Assembly: GCA_023402175.1 (NCBI GenBank)
Contig: JAEXCN010000078.1
Coordinates: 1-19,380 of the forward strand
Origin: Pseudomonadota bacterium
GTDB lineage: Bacteria; Myxococcota_A; Polyangia; Polyangiales; Polyangiaceae
Direction of reading: 5' to 3'
Length of the DNA stretch: 19,380 bases
The notes beneath the pieces are model-generated. The model was not told the DNA's origin. It ran no database searches and worked only from the letters and a program-made list of their open reading frames with translations. Position 1 is the first letter of the stretch. Every line of letters begins with the position of its first letter. Positions 7,846 to 14,808 of the stretch are shown here, one piece after another. The position numbers and the translations under genes were made by a program.

Positions 7846-8499
7846 TCAGCTGCCGCCGCGCCTTGCGAGGACGCTGATGGTGCGGCGAAGGCCGCGATCG
7901 CGATCGTCCGGCGGCGCCGCGGCAGGATCGGCCGTGCCGACGAGGATGACGAGCGCGCGCACCATCGTCCGCGCCTCGCGGAGGAGCAGCGCGTGCTGCG
8001 TCTCTTCCGCGCGCGCGGCGATGCGTCGCCAAGCGGCGAGCTGCGCGGGTGTCTGCCCGTCCTCAGCGTGCCACGACGCGAGCGTGCGAAGCGCGCTGAT
8101 GTCGTCCTCGGCGCTCGCGAACAGGTCCTCGATCGCCTGCGCCTTCGCGCCGAGCGCACGACGGACGTGAGCGCGCGCAAGCCGTGCGGCCCGGGAGCCA
8201 GGGACGTGCTCGAGGGCGACCGAGTACACGCGCTCCGATTCACGCAGATCTCCGCGCCGCGCGCGCAGGCTGCCGAGCCCGAGGTAGGCCTCCTCGCAGG
8301 TTGGATCGAGCGAGAGCGCCTCCATGTAGCGACGCAGCGCGATCTCCTCCTCGTGCGCTCGCTCGTGGGCGAGCGCGCTGCGCACGAGCTCCTGGGCGCT
8401 CGATGCCGAAGCTTCGCGCGCGGACACGACGACGAGCGCGGCAACGGCAGCGGCGGCGGCGACGAGCGGGCGAATCGTCCTCGAAGCGGCCCACGTCAT
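7846..8499 (-). CDS. Exported TPR-repeat protein
   Basis: 217 residues. An N-terminal signal peptide or anchor is clear (TIRPLVAAAAAVAALVVVSAREASA, about 8-32). Residues 35-115 form TPR-like helical hairpins, with typical spacing in EEIALRRYMEALSLDP followed by EEAYLGLGSLRARRGDLRESERVY. The remainder is helical with no catalytic motif and ends in an Arg-rich tail. A periplasmic scaffold or adaptor role is the usual reading for such proteins; the partner is unknown. The start is ATG 8499, with no Shine-Dalgarno sequence but a TATCCT 6 nt upstream that forms half of a perfect palindrome. It is divergent from the GIDE-like gene at 8561 and convergent with lysC. Confidence 0.82.
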   Translation of the reverse strand: MTWAASRTIRPLVAAAAAVAALVVVSAREASASSAQELVRSALAHERAHEEEIALRRYMEALSLDPTCEEAYLGLGSLRARRGDLRESERVYSVALEHVPGSRAARLARAHVRRALGAKAQAIEDLFASAEDDISALRTLASWHAEDGQTPAQLAAWRRIAARAEETQHALLLREARTMVRALVILVGTADPAAAPPDDRDRGLRRTISVLARRGGS

Positions 8500-8505
8500 G
8501 GTCGA

Positions 8506-8521
8506 AGGATAGCGCTATCCT
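8506..8521. promoter_or_regulatory. Perfect 16-bp palindrome, likely divergent promoter core or operator
   Basis: AGGATAGCGCTATCCT is its own reverse complement. Each strand therefore reads TATCCT, a 4/6 match to the -10 consensus, pointing outward. On the minus strand it ends 6 nt before ATG 8499 (a leaderless fit). On the plus strand it lies 39 nt before ATG 8561, which has its own GGAGG. Flanking GTCG (8501-8504) and CGAC (8522-8525) extend the symmetry with one unpaired base. Confidence 0.5.
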
Positions 8522-8560
8522 CGACGGCTGCTCGGGACGGAACGCCGGAGGAACGCGAGG

Positions 8561-9094
8561 ATGTGGCCCGCCGCCGCCAGACGCTTGCACCTCTCGGACA
8601 TCCGCGGCCCGACGCGGATCGTGACCGTCGCACGTGTCGTCTCGCCCGACATCGTGCGGAGCCCGCTCTCGGGGCGAATGGCCGCGTTCGTTCGCCTCGA
8701 AGCTCTCGAGGCGACGACCGATGCCGTAGGCGTAGGCGGTCTGACCTCGCTCGGAGCGATTGTCCTCGGTGACGTCGTCACGCTGGAAGTCGATTTCGAG
8801 GACGCGCGCGGCGTTGCGATCGGTCTCTTGCCGCGACGCGCGGAGCTTCGTCTCGTGCCCGTCGAACCGGCGCTGCCCATCACGCGTGCGCTCCCGGAGC
8901 TCGTACCGTTGCTCGCGTGCGCGAAGGGAACCGGGCTGCTGTGTCAGCGCGAGCGGCTGGTCTTCGGTGGCGAGCGTCTTCGGCTGTCGGCGGTCGTCGA
9001 GCGCGCTCACGGATCCGACGCCGAACGGCTCGTCGTGCGTGACGATCTCGCGCCCGTGCGGCTCGACGACGTTCTCGATGACCGTGGTGCCTGA
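8561..9094 (+). CDS. GIDE-like domain protein of unknown function
   Basis: 177 residues starting at ATG 8561 with a strong ribosome-binding site (GGAGG, 9 nt spacing). The central pattern is a beta-rich module: TRIVTVARVV (18-27), SPLSGRMAAFVRLEA (34-48), LGDVVTLEVD (69-78), GVAIGLLPRRAELRL (84-98) and GERLRLSAVVE (137-147). This succession (residues on a surface sugar/ligand-like barrel followed by a late G-[DE]-x-[LV] strand) recalls the GIDE domain of E3-ligase-type and bacterial membrane proteins, but no membrane helices are present here, so the link is tentative. It is divergent from the TPR gene and its last 88 nt overlap the 3' end of the iron-permease-family gene on the other strand. 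I regard it as a real gene of unknown role. Confidence 0.68.
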   Translation: MWPAAARRLHLSDIRGPTRIVTVARVVSPDIVRSPLSGRMAAFVRLEALEATTDAVGVGGLTSLGAIVLGDVVTLEVDFEDARGVAIGLLPRRAELRLVPVEPALPITRALPELVPLLACAKGTGLLCQRERLVFGGERLRLSAVVERAHGSDAERLVVRDDLAPVRLDDVLDDRGA

Positions 9095-9543
9095 GGGCGC
9101 GGATCGGACGGCGGGATCGACGAAATTCGCGCGTCTCGCGCAGCGATCTTCTCGCGGGCGAGCCGACCGAACTCGAGTTGCAGCTCGTCGAGCTCCTGTT
9201 CGCTGAGCTCCTCGAGCGCCATCAGATGATCGCGCGCGTTCTGGTTCACGCGGATCAGCTCGTCGAGCTTGATATGGATCTCGTGCGAGTCGCGGTTTTG
9301 CGTGTTCTGGATGAGGAACACCATGAGGAACGTGACGATCGTCGTCCCCGTGTTGATCACCAGCTGCCACGTGTCCGAATACCGGAAGAAGTGGCCGGAG
9401 AAGGCCCAGAGCAGGACGACGAACGCTGCAGCGATGAACGAGACCGGGTGTCCGACGCCGTGCGCCGTCCGTGACGCGATCTTGCGGAAGACCTCGCCTC
9501 CCTTGAACGGCTTGTACGGCTCGCGACGCTTCTTCGTTGTCAT
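9007..9543 (-). CDS. Low-affinity iron permease family small membrane protein
   Basis: 178 residues. Two membrane helices (about 33-50 and 60-79) surround the hallmark of the bacterial Iron_permease family (PF04120-type): YSDTWQLVINTGTTIVTFLM (55-74), then VFLIQNTQNRD (75-85) and IHIKLDELIR (89-98). The family is named after the fungal Fet4 transporter, but the bacterial members are small and their transport role is unproven. The conserved part ends near residue 135. Residues 140-178 are a Ser/Arg/Pro low-complexity tail, and from about residue 150 they overlap the convergent GIDE-like gene, so the tail may be a neutral read-through extension. The start is ATG 9543, 27 nt after the stop of the upstream lipoprotein gene on the same strand, so the two probably share a transcript. 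Confidence 0.9.
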   Translation of the reverse strand: MTTKKRREPYKPFKGGEVFRKIASRTAHGVGHPVSFIAAAFVVLLWAFSGHFFRYSDTWQLVINTGTTIVTFLMVFLIQNTQNRDSHEIHIKLDELIRVNQNARDHLMALEELSEQELDELQLEFGRLAREKIAARDARISSIPPSDPRPQAPRSSRTSSSRTGARSSRTTSRSASDP

Positions 9544-9570
9544 GTTCGATTTTTGTCTCGGGTGCCTTGG

Positions 9571-10056
9571 TCAGGGGGTGTCGATGCTGGCGCCGTTCCG
9601 GCAGATCTCCGACGGGCGACACGCGCGGATCTCGCTGCTCTCGTTCAGCGTGATTTGTCCGCAGCTCGTCTCCGTCCGGATCGCGGCGAGGCATTCTTCG
9701 AAGCCCGCGCGTGCTACCGCCGGCGAGCATTCCCATGCCTCGACGTTCAGTCGTGCTCGCGGCTGGAGGTCGGCGACGCAGACCGCCTCGCCGAGGAGCG
9801 CTGCCTCGGCGGTGACGTCCGCACGTTCGGTGGTCGCGCAGTGACGCTCTCGTTCGCAGACCGCTCCTGCGAGGCGATTCGCGGCGCTGGCCTTCGCGTC
9901 CGTGGTCGGAGCCGGCGCGCTCGTGACGCGCACGCCATCGGGCGTCCCGCTGCGGATCGTCGTCGTTCCAGCTGCATCGCCGTTGTGGTGACACCCGGAA
10001 GTGAGCGCGAGCGTGGTCGTGGCGACCGCAAGAGCAAGCTGCAGCGTGCGGGACAT
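9571..10056 (-). CDS. Cys-rich lipoprotein, DUF6184-like
   Basis: 161 residues from ATG 10056, with a good ribosome-binding site (GGAGG, 7 nt spacing). The frame is open much further upstream, but that part is Arg/Ser-rich noise and the signal peptide fixes this start. MSRTLQLALAVATTTLALTSGC gives a lipobox-like end at C22. The mature part has spaced cysteines: VCERERHC, VCVADLQ, WECSPAV, EECLAAIRTETSC, RACRPSEIC. The order ANRLAGAVCERERHC ... FEECLAAIRTETSCG ... RACRPSEIC is the pattern I know from the myxobacterial DUF6184 lipoproteins, some of which lie near natural-product genes; here there is no biosynthetic cluster. The disulfide-rich fold suggests an outer-surface location. It is upstream partner of the iron-permease-family gene (27 nt). 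Confidence 0.8.
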   Translation of the reverse strand: MSRTLQLALAVATTTLALTSGCHHNGDAAGTTTIRSGTPDGVRVTSAPAPTTDAKASAANRLAGAVCERERHCATTERADVTAEAALLGEAVCVADLQPRARLNVEAWECSPAVARAGFEECLAAIRTETSCGQITLNESSEIRACRPSEICRNGASIDTP

Positions 10057-10191
10057 CGTGTTTCCTCCGCGTGACTGTGCTGCAGCGCTCGCGCCAGCGG
10101 GCGAGCTCGACCACGCGGACGGGCAGGGCATCAGGGCTCGTCCGCTCTCGGCGACGATGACGCGACGTCGCGCACGCTGACACCATGCGGC

Positions 10192-10197
10192 TACGAT
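10192..10197 (+). promoter_or_regulatory. Candidate -10 hexamer of the fusion gene (leaderless start)
   Basis: TACGAT lies 7 nt before GTG 10205, and no Shine-Dalgarno sequence is present. The same TAnnnT spacing is seen before several other starts here. A -35 element is not evident. Confidence 0.3.
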
Positions 10198-10204
10198 CGT
10201 CGTC

Positions 10205-12019
10205 GTGTCTCGCGTGGCTCTCGGATGCATGCGCCTGTCGACGGACGACGATCGTGACGACGCGCGTGCGCTCGCGACGATCAAGGCCGCGCTCGACGCG
10301 GGCGCCACGTGGCTCGACACGGCTCGGTCGTATGCACGCGACGATCGTGAGCTCGGCCACAACGAACGCCTGGTCGCTCGAGCGCTGGGCTCGCGCAGCG
10401 ACGTGCGGATCGTGACGAAGTGCGGGATGGCCCGTCCAGGCGGCCGGTGGGAGCCGGACGGTCGTGCCCGCGCGATCCTCGACGACGCACGGGCTTCCGC
10501 GCGCGATCTCGGCCGGCCGCCGGACGTCCTTCTCCTGCACGCGCTGGATCCACGCGTGCCGTTCGCGACGAGCGTGCGCGCCCTCGCGCGTGCGAGAGAG
10601 CAGGGGCTCACACGCGCGATCGGCCTGTCGAACGTGACGCGGCGGCAGCTCGAGTCGTTGCCGTCGGACATCGAGCTCGCGGCCGTCGAGGTCCCGCTCG
10701 GCGCGCACGACGACGCGGCCGCGCGAGGGGGCGTGCTCGCGTGGTGCAAGGAGCGAGGCATCACGGTGCTTGCTCACGCGCCGCTCGGCGGCCCCGCGCG
10801 CGCTGGCCGGCTCGAGCGCGATCTCGTGCTCCGCGCCGTCGCGTCGCGCCATGAGGGGGCCACGCCCGCGATGATCGTCATCGCGTATCTGCTCGCCGTG
10901 TCGGACGTGATCGTGCCGGTCGTCGGCGCACGTCGCCCGGAGACGGCGACGAGCGCGCTCGCCGCCGAGCGGATCGTGCTCGACTCCGAAGATCTCGCGA
11001 AGCTCGACGCGCGATTCCCGGGCCTTGCGATGGCGCGTCTTCCCATGCGGCCACCGCTGCCCGACGCGGCGACGGCCGAGGTCGTCGTCGTCATGGGCAT
11101 CGCCGGGTCGGGCAAGACCCGTCTCGCCGCGTCGTTCGTGGAGCGTGGCTACGAGAGGCTCAATCGGGACTCGCTCGGAGGTACGCTCGCGGGGATTGCG
11201 CGACGACTCGAAGACCGCCTGGCCGCCGGCACGAAGCGGCTCGTGCTCGACAACACCTATGTCACGCGCGCATCACGGAGCGAGGTCGTCCGCGTCGCGC
11301 ATGCGTCCGGAGCGACGGTCAGGTGCATCCATCTCGAGACCCCGTCGCACGAGGCGCACGTCAACGTCGCGTGGCGCATGCTCGAGCGGCACGGCGAGCT
11401 GCTCGGCGGCGCCGAGCTCGCGAAGCGCGCGAAGAAGGACGCGGGGCTCTTCGCGCCGATCGCGCTGGCACGTATGGAGCGGCAGCTCGAACCGCCGTCG
11501 CAGGACGAAGGATTCGCTTCTATCGAGCGCGTCGCGTTCACCCGCGAGCACCCGATCGCGCCGCGCGCGTCGGGCGTCGCGATACCGATCGAGCTCGTGA
11601 TCGACGTCAGGGCAGGGGCGATCGTCCGTCGCGCGGGCGCCGATGAGGCGCTCGCCCGCGTTCCGCCGTCGGCGCCGATCCTCCTCTACGGCTGGCGACA
11701 CGGGGCCGACGAGGCGTGGCGCGAGGAGGCGAGCGCGCTCGCGGCCGAGCTCGCGCCCGGGCGCATCGTGCACGTCGGTGTGTGCCCGCATCCTGCCGGG
11801 CCGCCGGTCTGCTGGTGCCGGCCGCCGCTTCCAGGGCTCTGGCTCGATTTCGCGCGTCGGCATGGAGTCGATCCGCGACTGAGCATCTTCATCACGACGA
11901 CCCCTGCCCAGCGGGCGATGGCGCGGGCGCTCGGCGTCCAAGCGCTCGTCCTCGAGCGCGTCCTGGGGAATGCGCTCGAGGAGAAATCTTCGTCACGGAT
12001 CGCGCCGCCCGTACGATGA
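10205..12019 (+). CDS. Three-domain fusion: aldo/keto reductase, PNK-like P-loop kinase, degenerate HAD/HisB-like zinc domain
   Basis: 604 residues. Domain 1 (1-285) is an aldo/keto reductase, an NADPH-dependent carbonyl reductase fold, with the catalytic tetrad visible: D38 and Y43 (WLDTARSY), K72 (VTKCG), H112 (LLLHALD). It starts unusually late, at VALGCMRLS, without the usual N-terminal hairpin. Domain 2 (about 292-445) has Walker A GIAGSGKT (298-305) and VLDNTYVTRASR (348-359), the DNT motif typical of polynucleotide-kinase-type P-loop kinases (AAA_33). Domain 3 (about 458-595) ends in GVCPHPAGPPVCWCRPPLPG, which fits the CxH...CxC zinc loop of HisB-N/GmhB HAD phosphatases. Its nucleophile motif is decayed: IDVRAG replaces DxDGT (D467 kept, second Asp lost), and the late GDxxxD is replaced by TTTPAQ, so phosphatase activity is unlikely. 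The kinase-then-HAD order matches T4 polynucleotide kinase/phosphatase. The start is GTG 10205; an in-frame TGA at 10178 excludes much extension. The substrate is unknown; nucleic-acid repair is only one possibility. Confidence 0.9.
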   Translation: MSRVALGCMRLSTDDDRDDARALATIKAALDAGATWLDTARSYARDDRELGHNERLVARALGSRSDVRIVTKCGMARPGGRWEPDGRARAILDDARASARDLGRPPDVLLLHALDPRVPFATSVRALARAREQGLTRAIGLSNVTRRQLESLPSDIELAAVEVPLGAHDDAAARGGVLAWCKERGITVLAHAPLGGPARAGRLERDLVLRAVASRHEGATPAMIVIAYLLAVSDVIVPVVGARRPETATSALAAERIVLDSEDLAKLDARFPGLAMARLPMRPPLPDAATAEVVVVMGIAGSGKTRLAASFVERGYERLNRDSLGGTLAGIARRLEDRLAAGTKRLVLDNTYVTRASRSEVVRVAHASGATVRCIHLETPSHEAHVNVAWRMLERHGELLGGAELAKRAKKDAGLFAPIALARMERQLEPPSQDEGFASIERVAFTREHPIAPRASGVAIPIELVIDVRAGAIVRRAGADEALARVPPSAPILLYGWRHGADEAWREEASALAAELAPGRIVHVGVCPHPAGPPVCWCRPPLPGLWLDFARRHGVDPRLSIFITTTPAQRAMARALGVQALVLERVLGNALEEKSSSRIAPPVR

Positions 12020-12097
12020 CCGGGCATGCACGTGAGTCCCGGGCATTTCGCGTTCGCCGCGGCGTCGCACAACGTGAACACATGTCCTCGTCCGCCA

Positions 12098-12985
12098 ATG
12101 GCTCGATCTCGCTTCCGAATTCGCGGCGTCGCGGCGCTCTTCGCGCTGTCGATCCTCGCGGCCTGCTCGAAATCCGAGGCCCAGACTCCGCCGGCTCCCG
12201 CCGCGGCCGTCTACCCATGGGGCCCGAGCGCGACGGCGCCCGCCGATCGGCTCGATGGCCGGTTCTCCAAGCCACCGTCCGGCTTCACGCGCGTCGACGT
12301 CGCGCCTGGTAGCTTCGGCGCGTTCCTTCGCTCGCTGCCGCTCTTGCCGGAAGGATCTCCCGTCGTCGACTACCGCGGGCGCAGGCTCCACGCCGAAGGC
12401 CGGCATCCGAACATCGCCGCGGTCGCGGACATCGACGTCGGCGACAAGGATCTCCAGCATTGCGCCGACGCGATCCTCCGTCTGCATGCGGAGTGGAGGT
12501 ACGGACGTGGCGCGCGTGATCTCGTCTATCGGGCGGTCTCCGGGCAGCCGCTCTCGTACCAAGGGTGGCTCGCCGGGGATCGGTCGTTCGTGGCGGGCAA
12601 AGACCTCGTCGTGAAGAGGACCGCGGCGCCGCGTCGAGATGATCACGCCGTTTTCCGCGGATGGCTCGATGACGTGTTCTCGTGGGCGGGGACCCCGTCG
12701 CTCGAGCGCGACGGCAAGAAGGTCCCGACCGCATCCGAGACGATGCCGGGCGACTTCTTCGTGATGAGCGGAAGCCCGTTCGGCCATGCGGTGCTCGTTC
12801 TCGATGTGGCGCGCGACGACAAAGGTCGGCTCGCGGTCCTCCTTGGTCAGAGCTTCATGCCGGCTCAGAGCTTCCACGTCCTCGCGCACGATGGATCTCC
12901 TTGGTTCGTGATCGAGCCAGGAGACACGCTCGTGAGCACGCCGTTCTGGCGTCCTTTCCCGGTGACGTCGCTGAGGCGGCTGTGA
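12098..12985 (+). CDS. DUF4846-type lipoprotein
   Basis: 295 residues. The start chosen is ATG 12098 because it yields a textbook lipoprotein leader, MARSRFRIRGVAALFALSIL, with lipobox LAAC (C23). ATG 12026 is in frame 72 nt upstream, preceded by TACGAT, and would add a non-signal-like extension. The mature protein follows the DUF4846 pattern closely: YPWGP, PPSGFTRVDVAPGSFGAFLR, LPLLPEG, AADIDVG-like VADIDVGDKDLQHCADAILR, FRGWLDDVFSWAGTPSL, MPGDFFVMSGSPFGHAVLVLDVA, LLGQSFMPAQSFHVL and TPFWRPFPVTSLRR. The family is found in envelope proteins of Bacteroidetes and myxobacteria and has no assigned function. The GHAV-QSFMPAQ core hints at a papain-like (NlpC-type) scaffold, but I see no sure catalytic triad. 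It begins 78 nt after the fusion gene, and its stop overlaps the next start. Confidence 0.88.
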   Translation: MARSRFRIRGVAALFALSILAACSKSEAQTPPAPAAAVYPWGPSATAPADRLDGRFSKPPSGFTRVDVAPGSFGAFLRSLPLLPEGSPVVDYRGRRLHAEGRHPNIAAVADIDVGDKDLQHCADAILRLHAEWRYGRGARDLVYRAVSGQPLSYQGWLAGDRSFVAGKDLVVKRTAAPRRDDHAVFRGWLDDVFSWAGTPSLERDGKKVPTASETMPGDFFVMSGSPFGHAVLVLDVARDDKGRLAVLLGQSFMPAQSFHVLAHDGSPWFVIEPGDTLVSTPFWRPFPVTSLRRL

Positions 12986-13731
12986 TCCCCGGCCGGGCGC
13001 GCCCGCGTGCCTGGACGGCGCTCGTGCTCGGTGCAGCGGCGCTCTCGACGGCTCCCGCCAGCGCGGAGACGAGCGCGAAGCCCGCGCCACGCACGCAGAT
13101 CGTCGACGGACCGTGCGCGGGCTGCCGAGCGGTCTTCCCGGCGGGAAGCGAGCCGGCCCCGCTGCTCGTGATCCTCCACGGTGACTCGGGACACGGGCCC
13201 GCGGATCTGCTCGCTGCATGGGAGCGCCATGCGGCGTCGCGCGACGTTGCGCTCCTCGCGCTGCAGTGTCCACGCGATCTCGGATGCAAGGGGAGCTGGT
13301 GGCAGTGGAACGGCGATCCGTCGTGGGTTGCGGCGCAGGTCGACGCGCTCGCGAAGCGACGGCCGCTCGATCGCGAGCGGACATGGCTCGCGGGGTGGTC
13401 AGGCGGCGCTTCGTACATGGGCCTCCGCGCGACGGCGCTCGAGCGCGCATTCGCGGCGCTCGTCTACCATGGCGGCGGGATCCCTCCGCGCGCCGGATGC
13501 TCGTCAGATGCGCCGCGCGGAGCGCCGGTCTACTTCCTCGTCGGCACGGCGAACCCGCTCCATTCCCTTGCGGTTCGCCTCCGCGAGCATCACGAGGCCT
13601 GCAAGGACGACGTCGCGTGGCAGGTGCTCCCCGGCGCGGATCATGCCGCCGAGTGGCGCGCCCTCGACGCGAATGGCGGCCGGATCCTCGACTGGCTCTC
13701 GAAGCAGCGACGCGCGCCGTCGAAAGGCTGA
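12982..13731 (+). CDS. Exported alpha/beta hydrolase (esterase / PHB-depolymerase-like)
   Basis: 249 residues from GTG 12982, which overlaps the DUF4846 stop as GTGA; the frame is open upstream but the leader fixes this start. Signal peptide: ARPRAWTALVLGAAALSTAPASA, cleavage after A28. Hydrolase motifs: oxyanion HGDSG (66-70), nucleophile elbow GWSGG with S140, and a late H221 in GADHAAEW. The position where family members usually have Asp (GTxDP) reads GTANP (N191), so the acid of the triad is either replaced or sits elsewhere. Six or so Cys residues (45, 48, 96, 102, 173, 207) suggest disulfides in a secreted enzyme. Family resemblance is to small esterases and polyhydroxybutyrate depolymerase-like proteins; the substrate is unknown. 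Translational coupling with the DUF4846 gene suggests joint expression and perhaps a shared envelope task. Confidence 0.87.
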   Translation: MIPGRARPRAWTALVLGAAALSTAPASAETSAKPAPRTQIVDGPCAGCRAVFPAGSEPAPLLVILHGDSGHGPADLLAAWERHAASRDVALLALQCPRDLGCKGSWWQWNGDPSWVAAQVDALAKRRPLDRERTWLAGWSGGASYMGLRATALERAFAALVYHGGGIPPRAGCSSDAPRGAPVYFLVGTANPLHSLAVRLREHHEACKDDVAWQVLPGADHAAEWRALDANGGRILDWLSKQRRAPSKG

Positions 13732-13823
13732 CGCTCCTGCGTCGGCGAGCAGGTGCCGCACGCGAGCTTGCCGGCGATCGTCCACGGCACGCCGGTCGTC
13801 CTCCCAGCGGATGCAGCTCGAGC

Positions 13824-13836
13824 GCGATTGTATCGC
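13824..13836 (+). terminator. Small hairpin in the 13732-13903 gap
   Basis: GCGAT, TGT, ATCGC: a perfect 5-bp stem 92 nt downstream of the hydrolase stop, in an otherwise featureless gap before the dioxygenase gene. Too short and without a T-tract to be a sure terminator. Confidence 0.15.
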
Positions 13837-13890
13837 CCACCGGAACGGATCGTTCGAGCGTGTGGGCTTCCTCGATCGTGCGTCGGACCG

Positions 13891-13896
13891 TACGCT
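13891..13896 (+). promoter_or_regulatory. Candidate -10 hexamer of the dioxygenase gene (leaderless start)
   Basis: TACGCT is 7 nt upstream of ATG 13904, again without a ribosome-binding site. This suggests that the dioxygenase gene has its own promoter in the 172-nt gap rather than depending on the upstream unit. Confidence 0.3.
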
Positions 13897-13903
13897 CTCG
13901 TCG

Positions 13904-14803
13904 ATGGTCAATCGTCGTTCCGCGCTGAAGCTCCTCGCGGCGAGCGTTACCGCCGCGTGCTCGCGCGGTACGTCGTCGGCCGGCGGAGGAGGGAAGGCCG
14001 AGGTGTCGAATGCATCGAGCATGCCGGGTCCGGCGAAGAAGATGCCGGTGATCTTCCTCGCTCATGGCGCGCCTCCGCTGCTCGACGACGCCACGTGGAT
14101 GGGCGAGCTCTCTGCGTGGGCGCAGCGGATCCCGCGTCCGGACGCGATCCTCATGCTGTCGGCGCACTGGGATGCACGTCCGGCGAAGCTCGGTGCGACG
14201 ACGACGGTACCTCTCGTCTACGACTTCTACGGGTTCCCTGCGCGCTACTACGAGACGAAGTACCCGGCGCCGGGCGCGCCGGCGCTCGCGTCGCGCGTTC
14301 GCGCGCTGCTCGATGCACGCTCGATCGCGCACGGCGACGACCCTGCGCGAGGCCTCGATCACGGCGCGTTCATCCCGCTGCTCGCGATGTATCCGCAGGC
14401 GAACGTCCCCGTGCTCCAGCTCTCGTTGCCCGGGCTCGAGCCGGCGACGCTCGCGTCGTTCGGTCGCGCGCTCGCGCCGCTCGCGGAGGAAGGCGTGCTG
14501 GTCGTCGGCAGCGGCTTCCTCACGCACAACTTGCGGACGATGGGGCAGCGCACGCCGGAGTGGGCCGTCGAGTTCGACGCCTGGTCCGCCGAGGTGCTCG
14601 CGAGGCGCGATGTCGACGCGCTCGTGGACTTTCGCGCGCGCGCGCCGGCCGCGAGGCTCGCGCACCCGTCGCACGAGCATTTCGCGCCGGTGATCGTCGC
14701 CGCTGCCGCGGCGGCGGAGCGCGGGCGCAATGACGTGACCTTCCCGATCACCGGCTTCTGGAACGAGTGGTCGTTCACCCGGCGGTCGGTGCAGTTCGGC
14801 TGA
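13904..14803 (+). CDS. 4,5-DOPA-dioxygenase-type (DODA/LigB) extradiol enzyme with a twin-arginine-like leader
   Basis: 299 residues. The body (about 46-299) matches the YgiD/DODA family: FLAHGAPPLL (51-60, H54), LMLSAHWDARP (H88), VYDFYGFPARYYETKYPAPG, LDHGAFIPLLAMYP (H153), GFLTHNLRTMG (H208), SHEHFAPV (H258), ending FPITGFWNEWS...SVQFG. In this family the conserved histidines bind the metal that opens catechol rings. The start ATG 13904 adds MVNRRSALKLLAASVTAAC, which resembles a Tat signal (NRRSALK) with a weak lipobox at C19, followed by a Gly/Ser-rich linker. The enzyme may thus be exported, unusual because YgiD-type proteins are normally cytoplasmic. Frame upstream of 13904 is open but not protein-like. 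172 nt after the hydrolase gene. Substrate unknown. Confidence 0.92.
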   Translation: MVNRRSALKLLAASVTAACSRGTSSAGGGGKAEVSNASSMPGPAKKMPVIFLAHGAPPLLDDATWMGELSAWAQRIPRPDAILMLSAHWDARPAKLGATTTVPLVYDFYGFPARYYETKYPAPGAPALASRVRALLDARSIAHGDDPARGLDHGAFIPLLAMYPQANVPVLQLSLPGLEPATLASFGRALAPLAEEGVLVVGSGFLTHNLRTMGQRTPEWAVEFDAWSAEVLARRDVDALVDFRARAPAARLAHPSHEHFAPVIVAAAAAAERGRNDVTFPITGFWNEWSFTRRSVQFG

Positions 14804-14808
14804 CCGCC

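Noticed and set aside
8240..10852. 870-codon open frame on the minus strand
   Set aside because: It crosses two divergent or convergent gene sets with clear families, and its translation is Arg/His-rich with no domain; a high-GC antisense artefact.
12026..12097. N-terminal extension of the DUF4846 gene from ATG 12026
   Set aside because: The added 24 residues bury the lipoprotein leader that starts cleanly at 12098, although the upstream TACGAT leaves some doubt.
11993..14680. 895-codon open frame on the minus strand
   Set aside because: Antisense to DUF4846, hydrolase and dioxygenase genes, all well supported; its composition is Arg/Ala-rich without motifs.
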